Positions 1-7,400 of a DNA stretch of 8,702 bases are shown in pieces. Origin of the DNA: Nitriliruptoraceae bacterium. GTDB lineage: Bacteria; Actinomycetota; Nitriliruptoria; Nitriliruptorales; Nitriliruptoraceae. Location: the NCBI GenBank assembly GCA_007131525.1, contig SLQK01000139.1, positions 1 through 8,702 of the forward strand. Reading direction: 5' to 3'. Position 1 is the first letter of the stretch; every line of letters begins with the position of its first letter. Made by a program: the position numbers and the translations under genes. The notes under the pieces are model-generated. The model worked only from the letters and a program-made list of their open reading frames with translations, ran no database searches and was not told the DNA's origin.

Positions 1-885
1 CTGGGCGAACCGGTGGTGCAGGCCTGTCTCCGGCAGGGCACCCACTACGCCGACATCACCGGTGAGCCGGCTTTCGTGTCCCGGGTCCGCGACCGCTACG
101 ACGCCGAGGCCACCGATGCCGGCGTGAAGGTCGTCAACTGCTGCGGGTTCGACTCGGTCCCCCACGACCTGGGGGTGCGGTTCACGGTCGACCACCTCCC
201 CGACGACGCCCCGCTCACGGTGCGCGGCTACGTGACCGCCAACGTCCGTCTCAGCGGCGGGACGCTCCACACGGCCCTGGAGGCGGTCGCCAGCCGCAGC
301 ATCCCGCGACCGGACCGCGACCGCACCCCCGATCCGCGCGCGCAGCGGCGGGTCGCGCTGCTGCCTCCCCGGCTCCATCGCATCGGCGAGCTGGGGGGCT
401 GGGGCGTCCCGATGCCGACGATCGATCCGGTCATCGTGCTGCGGTCCGCCAGGGTGCTCGACGGCTACGGCTCGGCCTTCCGCTACGGCCACTACCTCCG
501 GGTCCGGCGGCTGCCGACGGTGGTCGCCGGCGCGGGCGCGCTCGGGGTCGCCGGCGCCATGGCCAGCGTGGGGCCGACCCGGTCCCTGCTCAAGCGGGTC
601 CTCCCCGAGCCGGGTGAGGGGCCGGACGAGGCGACCCGGGCCCGGTCGAGCTTCTCCGTGACCTTCCTCGCCCGGGGCGGCGACACCACGGTGACGACCC
701 GGGTGTCCGGGGGCGAGCCGGCCTACGACGGGACCGCGATGATGCTCGGCGAGGCCGCGCTGTCGCTCGCTGTGGACGACGGACCGGCCACCGCCGGGGT
801 GCTCACCCCCGCGGTCGGGCTCGGTGCGCCCTACCTGGCAAGGCTGCGCGACCAGGGGCTGCGCTTCGAGGTGGTCACGAACTGA
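1..885 (+). CDS. Saccharopine dehydrogenase-like / trans-acting enoyl reductase family protein (5' end missing)
   Basis: The reading frame is open from the first base, so the gene starts before the window; 294 residues and the TGA at 883-885 are visible. The part seen carries HYADITGE (visible residues 15-22) and CGFDSVPHDLG (48-58), which I recognise from the saccharopine dehydrogenase-like NADP-binding family that includes mycobacterial trans-acting enoyl reductases. A hydrophobic Ala/Gly/Val stretch (about 172-190) and a PEPGEGP motif (about 202-208) also fit that family. Family members run near 400 residues, so roughly the first 100, with the dinucleotide-binding Rossmann glycine motif, lie outside. 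Known relatives reduce enoyl groups on polyketide-derived lipids, but many annotated members are untested; the substrate cannot be read here. The GTG at position 13 is internal, not the start. The patatin-like gene follows after 58 bases on the same strand, so co-transcription in lipid metabolism is possible but is inference. Confidence 0.88.
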   Translation: MGEPVVQACLRQGTHYADITGEPAFVSRVRDRYDAEATDAGVKVVNCCGFDSVPHDLGVRFTVDHLPDDAPLTVRGYVTANVRLSGGTLHTALEAVASRSIPRPDRDRTPDPRAQRRVALLPPRLHRIGELGGWGVPMPTIDPVIVLRSARVLDGYGSAFRYGHYLRVRRLPTVVAGAGALGVAGAMASVGPTRSLLKRVLPEPGEGPDEATRARSSFSVTFLARGGDTTVTTRVSGGEPAYDGTAMMLGEAALSLAVDDGPATAGVLTPAVGLGAPYLARLRDQGLRFEVVTN

Positions 886-928
886 GCGACCCGGTTCGGG
901 CAGCGGGCGCACGGGCAGGGCGGGGACG

Positions 929-935
929 GGAGGGG
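929..935 (+). promoter_or_regulatory. Ribosome binding site deciding the patatin start
   Basis: GGAGGGG lies 8 bases before the GTG at 944. It decides the start against an in-frame ATG at 824, which would lie inside the upstream gene and add 40 residues of low-complexity Arg/Gly/Ser sequence unlike the family. Confidence 0.7.
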
Positions 936-943
936 CGACGCTG

Positions 944-1930
944 GTGGAGCAGGTGGCGGAGCACGTGGCGGAGCAGCAGCGGCAGCGGTGCGACCTGGTC
1001 CTCGGGGGTGGCGGTGTCCGCGGGGTGGCACACATCGGTGCCATGACCGCGCTGGAGGAGGCCGGCTACGACGTGGTGCGGGCGGCCGGGGCGTCGGCCG
1101 GCGCGATCGCCGGCTCCTTCGCGGTCGCGGGGGTGGGAGCGGACACCCTGCGGTCGCTGTTCGACGAGCTGGACTTCACCCGCTTCGCCCTGGCCGACAT
1201 CGTCGCCCGCCTGAAGGCGAACCGGGCCGCCACCCGGCTGCTGGAGCGGTTCAGCGACGATGGCACCGACCCTGCCACCTGGATCACCGAGGTGCTGGAG
1301 GGTCAGGGGATCGAGACCTTCGGTGACCTGAAGGTCACCGACGTCGAGGACGACGCACCGATCGAGCAGCGCTACCGCCTGGTGGTGCGCTGCCTCGACA
1401 TCCTGAACCGGCGGGTCGTGCGCCTGCCCTGGGACTACGAGCGCTACGACCTGGACCCGGACCGCCAGAGCGTGGCCCGGGCCGTCCGCGCCTCGATGGC
1501 GATCCCCTTCGTCTACGACCCGGTCCGCATCGGTAACCGCGACACCGGCGCGCAGGCCCTGCTGATCGACGGGGGTCTGACCTCTGGCTTCCCCGTGGGC
1601 GTGCTCGACCGGAGCGACGACCAGCCCCCACGGTGGCCCACCTTCGGCATCCGGCTGCTGCCCCGGCCTCCGACCACCGCCGAACTCCCCGAGTCAGCCG
1701 TCGAGCTGGCGCGCATGGTGATCGACACGATGCTCGACACCAGCGACCAGCTCGCGCCTGACAACCCGTGCGACGAGGTCCGCACCGTCCGGGTCGACCT
1801 CTCCGAGGTCGGCACGTTGGACCTCGATGCCGACGAGGAGTACGACCTCTTCAGCTCGGGCTACGAGGCCATGCACGCCTTCCTGGAGCGGTTCAGCTTC
1901 GAGGAGTACAAGGGTCGCTGCCGCGCCTGA
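944..1930 (+). CDS. Patatin-like phospholipase family protein
   Basis: This 328-residue protein is a serine hydrolase of the patatin fold, expected to cleave acyl esters of phospholipids or other lipids through a Ser-Asp dyad. With the GTG at 944 as residue 1, the oxyanion glycine motif GGGGVRG is at 21-27, the nucleophile elbow GASAG at 49-53 (Ser51) and the catalytic Asp in the DGG motif at 209-211 (Asp209). All the patatin catalytic elements are therefore present and in order, and the length is typical of bacterial single-domain members. There is no signal peptide or clear membrane segment, so it is probably cytosolic or peripherally membrane-bound. The start is set by a strong ribosome binding site; GTG codons at 953 and 965 are alternatives that would not change the domain. 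The last 38 bases overlap the convergent DUF4031 gene. The natural substrate is unknown; lipase, phospholipase A or acyltransferase activity are all possible in this family. Confidence 0.93.
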   Translation: MEQVAEHVAEQQRQRCDLVLGGGGVRGVAHIGAMTALEEAGYDVVRAAGASAGAIAGSFAVAGVGADTLRSLFDELDFTRFALADIVARLKANRAATRLLERFSDDGTDPATWITEVLEGQGIETFGDLKVTDVEDDAPIEQRYRLVVRCLDILNRRVVRLPWDYERYDLDPDRQSVARAVRASMAIPFVYDPVRIGNRDTGAQALLIDGGLTSGFPVGVLDRSDDQPPRWPTFGIRLLPRPPTTAELPESAVELARMVIDTMLDTSDQLAPDNPCDEVRTVRVDLSEVGTLDLDADEEYDLFSSGYEAMHAFLERFSFEEYKGRCRA

Positions 1931-2273
1931 ACGTCGACGCTGTCCCCGGTGGCGACGAGCCGAGCGCAGGCCCGTCGACCAGCGGTGGTCGCGATGGCTC
2001 GCCCGGCAGGCGGCGGACCCGGGAGCCGTTCCTGAGGCCGGCGGCGCGCAGGCGCCGGACCAGCTCGGACGCCCCGACCGGCTCGGCACCGAGGGCGATC
2101 GCCCGAGCACGGAGCTCCGCGGGGATGTCGTAGTGGTCGCCCTGGTACCACCGCCGCTGCAGCCCCAGCTGGGCGGCGAAAGCGTGCAGCTCAGCTTCGG
2201 AACGATCGCTCGCCAGGTGAGCGAACCGGCGGCCGCGGTGGGGCCAGATGGCCGCATCGACCAGGATCGCCAT
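1893..2273 (-). CDS. DUF4031 domain-containing protein
   Basis: This is a 126-residue protein starting at ATG 2273. The first 80 or so residues match what I know of DUF4031: an early VDAAIWP (5-11), GRRFAHLASD (14-23), GDHYD (45-49) and the helical SELVRRLRAAGLR near 69-81. The function of DUF4031 is not established; the conserved His/Asp residues (His19, Asp23, Asp46, His47, Asp49) suggest a metal-binding or catalytic site, but that is inference. The start has a GAGGAGG ribosome binding site 5 bases upstream, and the frame upstream of it reads as low-complexity Pro/Val sequence, so I do not extend it. The last 40 or so residues (GSRVRRLPGE onward) look like an unstructured tail and run 38 bases into the end of the convergent patatin gene. 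It has no close same-strand partner, so it is probably transcribed alone from the 2274-2526 gap. Confidence 0.85.
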   Translation of the reverse strand: MAILVDAAIWPHRGRRFAHLASDRSEAELHAFAAQLGLQRRWYQGDHYDIPAELRARAIALGAEPVGASELVRRLRAAGLRNGSRVRRLPGEPSRPPLVDGPALGSSPPGTASTFRRGSDPCTPRS

Positions 2274-2278
2274 GCGCG

Positions 2279-2285
2279 CCTCCTC
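2279..2285 (-). promoter_or_regulatory. Ribosome binding site of the DUF4031 gene
   Basis: On the minus strand GAGGAGG stands 5 bases before the ATG at 2273. It fixes the start at the point where DUF4031 similarity begins, against longer in-frame options running up to 2504. Confidence 0.7.
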
Positions 2286-2373
2286 GCGGCTCAAGCCGGA
2301 GCGCGATGGTGGCGCTCCGCCCGAGCTCGTCGACCACGACCCGCGGCAGCCCGGCCTGATCGTCACGTCGGGC

Positions 2374-2379
2374 ACCGTA
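2374..2379 (-). promoter_or_regulatory. Possible -10 element for the DUF4031 gene
   Basis: TACGGT on the minus strand has the TANNNT form of an actinobacterial -10 box and lies about 100 bases upstream of the DUF4031 start. I see no convincing -35 hexamer at 16-18 bases upstream, so this is a weak call. Confidence 0.15.
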
Positions 2380-2412
2380 CCGAGCGCTGCCAGCCCTGCC
2401 AGCGCGACCCGG

Positions 2413-2466
2413 GGTGGCGCGGGTGGCGCGGGTGGCACGGGTGGCACGGGTGGCACGGGTGGCGCG
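2413..2466. repeat. Six tandem copies of a 9-base unit
   Basis: Six uninterrupted 9-base units of the form GGTGGC(A/G)CG run head to tail. Units 1, 2 and 6 have G and units 3, 4 and 5 have A at position 7; there are no other differences. The array sits in the 253-base gap between the divergent DUF4031 gene and the small PDPA-repeat gene. Being a multiple of three, it keeps all frames open (Gly-Gly-Ala/Thr on plus, Pro-Pro-Val/Ala or Ala-Thr-Arg on minus), which inflates reading frames here; I do not think it is translated. It could be a variable-number repeat arising by slippage. Confidence 0.9.
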
Positions 2467-2484
2467 GGGTGCGCGGAGCGGCGG

Positions 2485-2490
2485 TAGCGT
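2485..2490 (+). promoter_or_regulatory. Possible -10 element for the 2527-3620 gene pair
   Basis: TAGCGT, in the context GCGGTAGCGTGG, fits the TANNNT pattern of actinobacterial -10 boxes and lies 36 bases before the GTG at 2527. No recognisable -35 box is present; the spacer and -35 region would fall at or in the edge of the 9-base repeat array. Confidence 0.3.
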
Positions 2491-2526
2491 GGACGGCCCC
2501 GCACCCGTCCCCCACGTGAGGTCGCT

Positions 2527-2781
2527 GTGGCGCCCGGTCCCCCGCCCGACCCGGCGGTCGAGCCAGCGCCCGACCCAGCGCCCGACCCAGCGCCCGACCC
2601 GGCGGCTGCATCGGCGGCCGCACCCGAGCTGTCCCGGTCCCCCGCACGCCTCCGCGCCGAGCTGGCGGACCTGCGCCGCTACCTGGCGGAGACCCCACCT
2701 CACCACGGCGCCGGGGCACGGCAGGCACTCGAGGCCCGCGTCGCGCGACTGGAGCGTGCGCTGGTCGAGGGCGGCGGGTGA
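2527..2781 (+). CDS. Small hypothetical protein with PDPA repeats and a charged helical C-terminus
   Basis: This 84-residue protein begins at GTG 2527, with GTGAGG 5 bases upstream as a modest ribosome binding site. I do not recognise it. The N-terminal half (about 1-38) is Pro/Ala/Asp-rich and holds five tandem tetrapeptides, PDPA-VEPA-PDPA-PDPA-PDPA at residues 7-26, which is likely an extended, flexible arm. The C-terminal half (about 38-84) is predicted by eye to be two short amphipathic helices, RLRAELADLRRYLAET and ARQALEARVARLERALVE, with heptad-like Leu/Ala spacing and alternating Arg and Glu, so a small coiled coil or helical hairpin is plausible. There are no cysteines, signal peptide or membrane segment. 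It ends 38 bases before the SDR gene on the same strand, so the two probably share a transcript. Codon use agrees with real coding sequence, but the repeat-rich part makes the start less certain. Confidence 0.6.
   Translation: MAPGPPPDPAVEPAPDPAPDPAPDPAAASAAAPELSRSPARLRAELADLRRYLAETPPHHGAGARQALEARVARLERALVEGGG
2545..2604 (+). repeat. Five 12-base tandem units encoding PDPA/VEPA
   Basis: Five 12-base units in tandem, consensus CCCGACCC(A/G)GCG, lie in frame in the small gene. Units 1, 3, 4 and 5 are near identical; unit 2 is degenerate (GTCGAGCCAGCG). Each encodes one Pro-Asp-Pro-Ala (or Val-Glu-Pro-Ala) tetrapeptide. Confidence 0.85.
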
Positions 2782-2808
2782 ACCCGAGGCCGGTCCCGCG
2801 AGGACACC

Positions 2809-2814
2809 AGGAGG
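2809..2814 (+). promoter_or_regulatory. Ribosome binding site of the SDR gene
   Basis: A perfect AGGAGG lies 5 bases before ATG 2820 and chooses this start over the in-frame codon at 2778. Confidence 0.75.
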
Positions 2815-2819
2815 ATCCG

Positions 2820-3620
2820 ATGAGCTTCGAACCACGTGGCAAGGTGGCGGTCGTCACCGGGGCGTCGAGCGGCATCGGGGCGGCGACCGCCGCCCGGTTG
2901 GCCCGGCTCGGCATGACGGTGGTCGCCGTGGCCCGGCGTGAGGACCGGCTCCACGAGCTGGCGGCCGCACATCCTGGGATCCGCCCCTACGTCGCGGACA
3001 TCACCGATCAGGCCGCCGTGGACCGGCTCGCCGCCTGGGTGGAGACGCAGTTCGGGGCCTGCCATGTGCTGGTGAACAACGCCGGGGTGCCGGGCCGCAG
3101 CTTCCGTGGGCGCGACGACCTCGACGACACCCTGCACACGATCGAGGTCAACCTCGCGGGCCCGATCCGCTGCATGGCCGCCTTCGCCTCGCTGCTCGAG
3201 GCCTCGGCGCCGGCGCGGGTCGTCAACGTGGCCTCGGTGGCCGGCAAGCTCGGGGTGGGACCCGCCGGCTACGCCGCCAGCAAGTTCGGGCTGGTCGGCC
3301 TGAGCGAGGCGACCGGGTTGTCCTGGGCCCGCAAGGGCATCACCGTGTGCGAGCTCAACCCGGGGTTCATCCACACCGAGGGCTTCCCGAAGGACAGCCT
3401 GCGGGCGAGCCGGCTCGGCCGGCTGGTCGGGACCCCCGACGACGTGGCCCGCGCCGTCCACGACGTGATCCTCTCGGGCGCACCGGAACGAACGGTGCCG
3501 AGGTGGTACCGCATCCCGGTGGTGCTGCGGCACGCGGCGACGCCGGTGTACCGCAGCCTGGTGTCGCGGATGGGCCGGGCCTCGGGCGCCCGCGACCGCG
3601 ATCGCGACCGCGATCGGTGA
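2820..3620 (+). CDS. SDR family NAD(P)-dependent oxidoreductase
   Basis: This is a 266-residue classical short-chain dehydrogenase/reductase. The cofactor motif TGASSGIG is at 13-20, NNAG at 86-89, and the catalytic tetrad Asn111, Ser139, Tyr151, Lys155 (YAASK) is complete, so it should be an active hydride-transfer enzyme on a carbonyl/alcohol substrate. Arg39-Arg40 after the second strand favour NADP(H) over NAD(H), by analogy with the family. The C-terminal part, with PRWYRIPVVLRHA near 227-239, is the substrate-side region and may be membrane-associated, but no transmembrane segment is clear. The ATG at 2820 has AGGAGG 5 bases upstream; an in-frame upstream ATG/GTG option at 2778 would add 14 residues without family support. 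It probably shares a transcript with the small gene ending at 2781. The protein ends in an Arg-Asp repeat, RDRDRDRDR, made by a 12-base duplication. The substrate cannot be assigned. Confidence 0.93.
   Translation: MSFEPRGKVAVVTGASSGIGAATAARLARLGMTVVAVARREDRLHELAAAHPGIRPYVADITDQAAVDRLAAWVETQFGACHVLVNNAGVPGRSFRGRDDLDDTLHTIEVNLAGPIRCMAAFASLLEASAPARVVNVASVAGKLGVGPAGYAASKFGLVGLSEATGLSWARKGITVCELNPGFIHTEGFPKDSLRASRLGRLVGTPDDVARAVHDVILSGAPERTVPRWYRIPVVLRHAATPVYRSLVSRMGRASGARDRDRDRDR
3591..3614 (+). repeat. Direct 12-base duplication at the 3' end of the SDR gene
   Basis: CGCGACCGCGAT occurs twice in tandem, followed by CGG and the TGA stop. It encodes the terminal alternating Arg-Asp tail. GCGATCGC is formed at the junction of the two copies. 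Confidence 0.85.
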
Positions 3621-3655
3621 GCTGCCTCCGCCGCAGGTGGTCGGATGCGGATCAC

Positions 3656-3988
3656 TCAGCCTGGTGGGGGTGCCATGCCGTAGGCCCGCAGCGCGCTGGC
3701 CACGTGACCGGGGTCCGCGCCGTCGCCGGTCGGCGGGAAGTCGCAGGCAGCGAGCCCCTCGGCCAGCGCGGCCGCGAGCTCGGCCGGTGCGCTCACCCCG
3801 ACCGGGTAGGAGACGAGGTGCAGCGCGCAGCTCGCATCCTCTGGGTCCTGCAACCGGAAGCTCCGCCCCGCGGCATCCCACACGATCACAGGATCCCGGC
3901 CGGTGTCGAACCAGATGTCCGCGGTCTCACGCAGCGCCGGCGCCGGGACGCTGCGAGCTGCTGCAGGCTCGGACGCCTCAGTCGTCAT
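3656..3988 (-). CDS. Hypothetical protein, third gene of the SNF2 operon
   Basis: This 110-residue protein is not one I recognise. It starts at ATG 3988, inside the end of the upstream 160-residue gene (11-base overlap), with no strong ribosome binding site of its own, which suggests translational coupling. After a short Ala/Pro-rich start (1-18), the segment DIWFDTGRDPVIVWDAAGRSFRLQD (about 24-48, read in two overlapping pieces: DIWFDTGRDPVIVWD and WDAAGRSFRLQD) reads as beta strands with aromatic residues. A helical part AELAAALAEGLAACDF lies near 70-85 and the last 20 residues are Gly/Pro-rich. There are two cysteines (near residues 54 and 84) but no metal-binding pair, signal peptide or membrane segment. 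Strong third-position GC bias supports it as a real gene. It converges on the SDR gene with a 35-base gap. Its position last in the unit suggests a role tied to the SNF2 ATPase, but that is inference. Confidence 0.72.
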   Translation of the reverse strand: MTTEASEPAAARSVPAPALRETADIWFDTGRDPVIVWDAAGRSFRLQDPEDASCALHLVSYPVGVSAPAELAAALAEGLAACDFPPTGDGADPGHVASALRAYGMAPPPG

Positions 3989-4460
3989 CGACGACCGCGC
4001 TGAGATCGATCAGGCCCCCGGCGGCAGCCAGCGCGCCGGCCGTGGCGACAGCCCGCTCGTAGACGACGGTGAAGTAGTGCTCGGCGACGATCTCGTGCCC
4101 GGGCAGCGGTGGCAGCCCCAGTGAGCGCGGGACCGCCGCCGGGTCGTCGGTGATGCGCACATCCCGGGCGACCCTGGGCAGGGCCTCGGGCTCGCCCCAG
4201 AAGCCCGCGGCGTCGTTGCGGCCGGGCGCCTGCTCACGCTCCGGGCCTCGAGTGCGGTGGCGCCCCTTGCGCTGGCTGGCCCGCTTGCGGTGGCGCTTCT
4301 GCGACGACCCTCCGGGAGCGCCGTCGCCGAGCATCGTGCGCTCGGGGGCGTCCCCGGTGCGCTTGGGTCCCCGACCGCGGCCCCGCTTGCGCCGGGCCCG
4401 GCCGCGGCCGCCGTCACTGCTGGGCCCGGCAGCGGGCCGTTCCTCACGTCCATCACTCAT
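3978..4460 (-). CDS. Small protein with a highly basic N-terminus, second gene of the SNF2 operon
   Basis: This 160-residue protein starts at ATG 4460, overlapping the SNF2 stop by 4 bases (ATGA), with GAGGGG 7 bases upstream. Two parts are visible. Residues 1 to about 80 are Arg/Lys/Gly-rich and low in hydrophobics, with clusters such as RARRKRGRGRGPKR (about 21-34) and QKRHRKRASQRKGRHRTR (about 54-71); this is probably disordered and suited to binding nucleic acid or acidic protein. Residues from about 88 to 155 look folded: SLGLPPLPGHEIVAEHYF and a helical VVYERAVATAGALAAAGGL, then an acidic end VVDDD. I do not recognise a named domain. Coupling to the SNF2 gene suggests near-equal production and perhaps a physical partner or a nucleic-acid tether for the ATPase; this is inference. 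The basic arm resembles low-complexity extensions found on several actinobacterial nucleic-acid proteins, but I cannot tell whether it is conserved. Confidence 0.8.
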   Translation of the reverse strand: MSDGREERPAAGPSSDGGRGRARRKRGRGRGPKRTGDAPERTMLGDGAPGGSSQKRHRKRASQRKGRHRTRGPEREQAPGRNDAAGFWGEPEALPRVARDVRITDDPAAVPRSLGLPPLPGHEIVAEHYFTVVYERAVATAGALAAAGGLIDLSAVVDDD

Positions 4461-7400
4461 GCGGCATCCCCTCGGGCGGCGGCGGGCAGGGGCACGTCCT
4501 CGGTCAGCACGGTGTCGGGGTCGATGCCGAGCGCCCGGCGCAGCTGCCGCTCGTCCAGGTCACCGACGGTGGAGGACTTCGGCAGCGCGATATCGGCGAT
4601 CTTGCGCTTGCCGGCCACGACCTCCTCGACCCGCTCGTCCACCGTGCCCGGGCAGACCAGCCGGTGGGCGACCACGGTCCGGGTCTGCCCGATCCGCCAG
4701 GCCCGGTCCCGGGCCTGGTCCTCGACCGCCGGGTTCCACCACCGGTCGTAGAGCACCACATGGCTGGCGGCGGTCAGGTTCAGTCCGGTCCCCCCGGCCT
4801 TCAGCGACAGCACCAGCGCCCCGGGCCCCTCGGTCGTCTGGAAGCGTTCGATCATGCGGTCCCGAGCGCCGCGGGCCAGACCACCGTGGTAGCACTCGAT
4901 CTCGATCCCGGTCCGAGCGGTCAGGTGCTTGGCCAGCCGCTCACCCCAGGTGGCGAAGTGCGTGAAGATCAGCATCCGCTCGTCGGACTCGAAGACGCTG
5001 TCGACGATCTCCTCGAGCCGTGCCAGCTTCCCGGAGCGGTCCTCCAGCGGTCCATCGTCGCCGGTGTAGGCGGCCGGGTGGTTGCAGATCTGCTTCAGCG
5101 CCGTGATCGCGGCCAGCACCGCGCCCTTGCGCTTGGTGGTGTCCTGGTCGGCGGAGGTGACCACCAGATCGTCCAGCACCGCCTGGTACAGCCCGATCTG
5201 CTCGGTGGTCATCGGACAGTGGTCGAGGGAGTCGATGCGGTCGGGCAGCTCCGCGGCGATCGCGGGCTCGGCCTTGGTTCGGCGGAACACCAGCACCCCG
5301 TTGAGGGTGGTCAGCGCCGACTCGGCGCCCTTGCCCTTGGCGGCGATCTGCTGCATCTGGCTGACGAAGGTGGCCCGGTCGCCGAGCAGGCCCGGGTTGG
5401 CGAAGTCGAGGAGCGCCCACAGGTCACCGAGCCCGTTCTCGATCGGCGTCCCGGTCAGCACGACCCGGATGCCACCGTCCAGGCGGCGTAGCTGCTGCGC
5501 GGTCTCGCTGGCGGGGTTCTTGATGACCTGCGCCTCGTCGAGGACGACGCGACTCCAGGTGATCGCCGCCAGCGCGTCGACGTCGCGCAGGGCGGTGCCG
5601 TAGGTGGTCAGCACGACGTCGGCATCGGCGGCCTCGGCGGCCACCTCCTCGGCATCGGCGCGGTTGGTGCCGTGGTGGACCACGACCTTGAGGTCCGGCA
5701 CGAACCGGCTGGCCTCGCTGGCCCAGTTACCGACCACCGCCGGTGGTGCGATGACCAGCGCGGCCGGCGTGTCCTCGTCACGGTCGCGGAGGAAGGCCAG
5801 CAGGGTGGGGGTCTTCCCGAGCCCCATGTCGAGCGCCAGGATCCCTCCGAGGCCGGCGGACTCGAGGAAGTGCAGCCAGGCGAGGGCATCGGCCTGGTAG
5901 CTGCGCAGCTCGCCGTCGAAGCCCTCCGGCGAGGTGGGCGGCTGCTCGGGGATCGAGGCCGCGCTGTGCAGCAGGTCCGCCGCCCAGCCCTCGCCCTCCA
6001 GCTGGATCGGACGGCCCAGCGCCGTCCCGTCGAGGCCGAGGGCGTAGCGCAGCATGTCGGCGCCGGATAACCGGGTCCGGTTCGCCCGCTCCTCCAGCGC
6101 CGCGGCCGCCGCTTCCAGGTCAGCGTGATCGACGGCGACCCAGCGTCCCTGGGACCGGACCAGCGGACGTGACTGGGAGGCCAGCTCGCGGATCTGTGCA
6201 GCGGTCAGCTCCTCGTCGCCGAACACCGCAGACCAGCGCACGTCGCTGAGCTGCTGCGCCCCGACGGCCCGCTCCTGGGAGCCGAGCGAGGTCAGCTTGA
6301 GCTGGGAGCTGGCCTTCTTGGTCGACAGCGGTGGGACGCGGACGTCGAAGCCGGCGTTGGTCAGCACCGAGCCCATCTGGGTCATCAGCTCCCACGCCTC
6401 GTCCTGGCTGAGGATCACCTCACCGCGTCGGCGGTCCTTGCCGCGCTCGAGCGGGGCGTACAGGCCCTCGAGCCGCTCGAGCTCCCGCTTGATCAGCTCC
6501 TTGCGGTCGTGGTTGGCCCGGGACATCGCCGCTTCGACGGGCTCGTCCTTGCGCCGGCCGCCGGGTACCAGGGTGCGGAGCAACCACGCGTCGCCCTCAT
6601 CGGGCGGGTCCAGCTGCACGATCAGCTCGAGCTTGGAGGCCCCGGTGACCCCCTCGGCCCAGGACTCCAGCCCGCGACGGATCTCCGTGCCCTGGGCGTG
6701 GGGGGCCTCGAAGGTCGAGCCGTCGAGCCGCCCGAGCGCCGCCTCGGCGATCTCGGCCGGGCGCTGGGGCTGTGGCGGGGGTGCCGGTACCTCGACGCGC
6801 CCGGCGGCGTCCCGGCAGATGGCGTCGACGAAGCCGGACACGATCGCGTGGGTGACCGTCCGGGCGTCGCGGCGACCCTCCAACGCCGCGACAGCCCCGG
6901 GCATGGCCTTCACCAGACCGGTCAGCTCGTCGTGGTCGATCAGGGTGGGCTCCCAGCGCACCGCGAAGTAGGACCGGTTCGCGGGGGCATCGCCGACCTT
7001 CCGCAGCTGCGGGACCATCCGGCCCTGGGCGACCAGCCGCACCGCCAGTGCGGCCGCCAGCCCGATCCAGGTGACGCTCGGAGCGAGCCCCTCGTCCTCA
7101 TGGGTCCCGGCCAACGCGACCAACCACCCCAGCGTGTCGTGGATGTCGGCCGTCAGGGTCGTGGCGGTCGCCCCACCGGGCAACGTGATCGGATCACCCT
7201 CGCTGAACGCATCGACGGGCGCACCTGCGACCGCGAGCCGGTCCGCGACGATCGAGGTGGGCTCCGGGTCGGACCCACGCCCCGCGCTCCAGGCCACGAT
7301 GGTGCCCCGCTGCCAGGACAGCTGCAGCTGCGGCGGGCTCGGCTCCAGCGCCGCAGCCTCCTCATCGGCGTCGTCACCCGCGGCCTCCTCGGCCGGCCCG

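Noticed and set aside
824..943. N-terminal extension of the patatin gene to ATG 824
   Set aside because: It would overlap the upstream gene by 62 bases and add low-complexity Arg/Gly/Ser sequence, while GTG 944 has a strong ribosome binding site and begins near the conserved domain.
2413..2604. CRISPR-like repeats
   Set aside because: The 9- and 12-base units are head to tail without spacers, far too short for CRISPR repeats, and no cas genes are present.
2700..3881. Long minus-strand reading frame opposite the SDR gene (393 codons)
   Set aside because: It is antisense to a gene with complete catalytic motifs; its translation is Arg/Pro/His/Gly-rich with no domain. GC-rich DNA commonly leaves such frames open.
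4664..5491. Plus-strand reading frame of 275 codons opposite the SNF2 helicase lobes
   Set aside because: Lies against the most conserved SNF2 motifs and shows no family similarity of its own.
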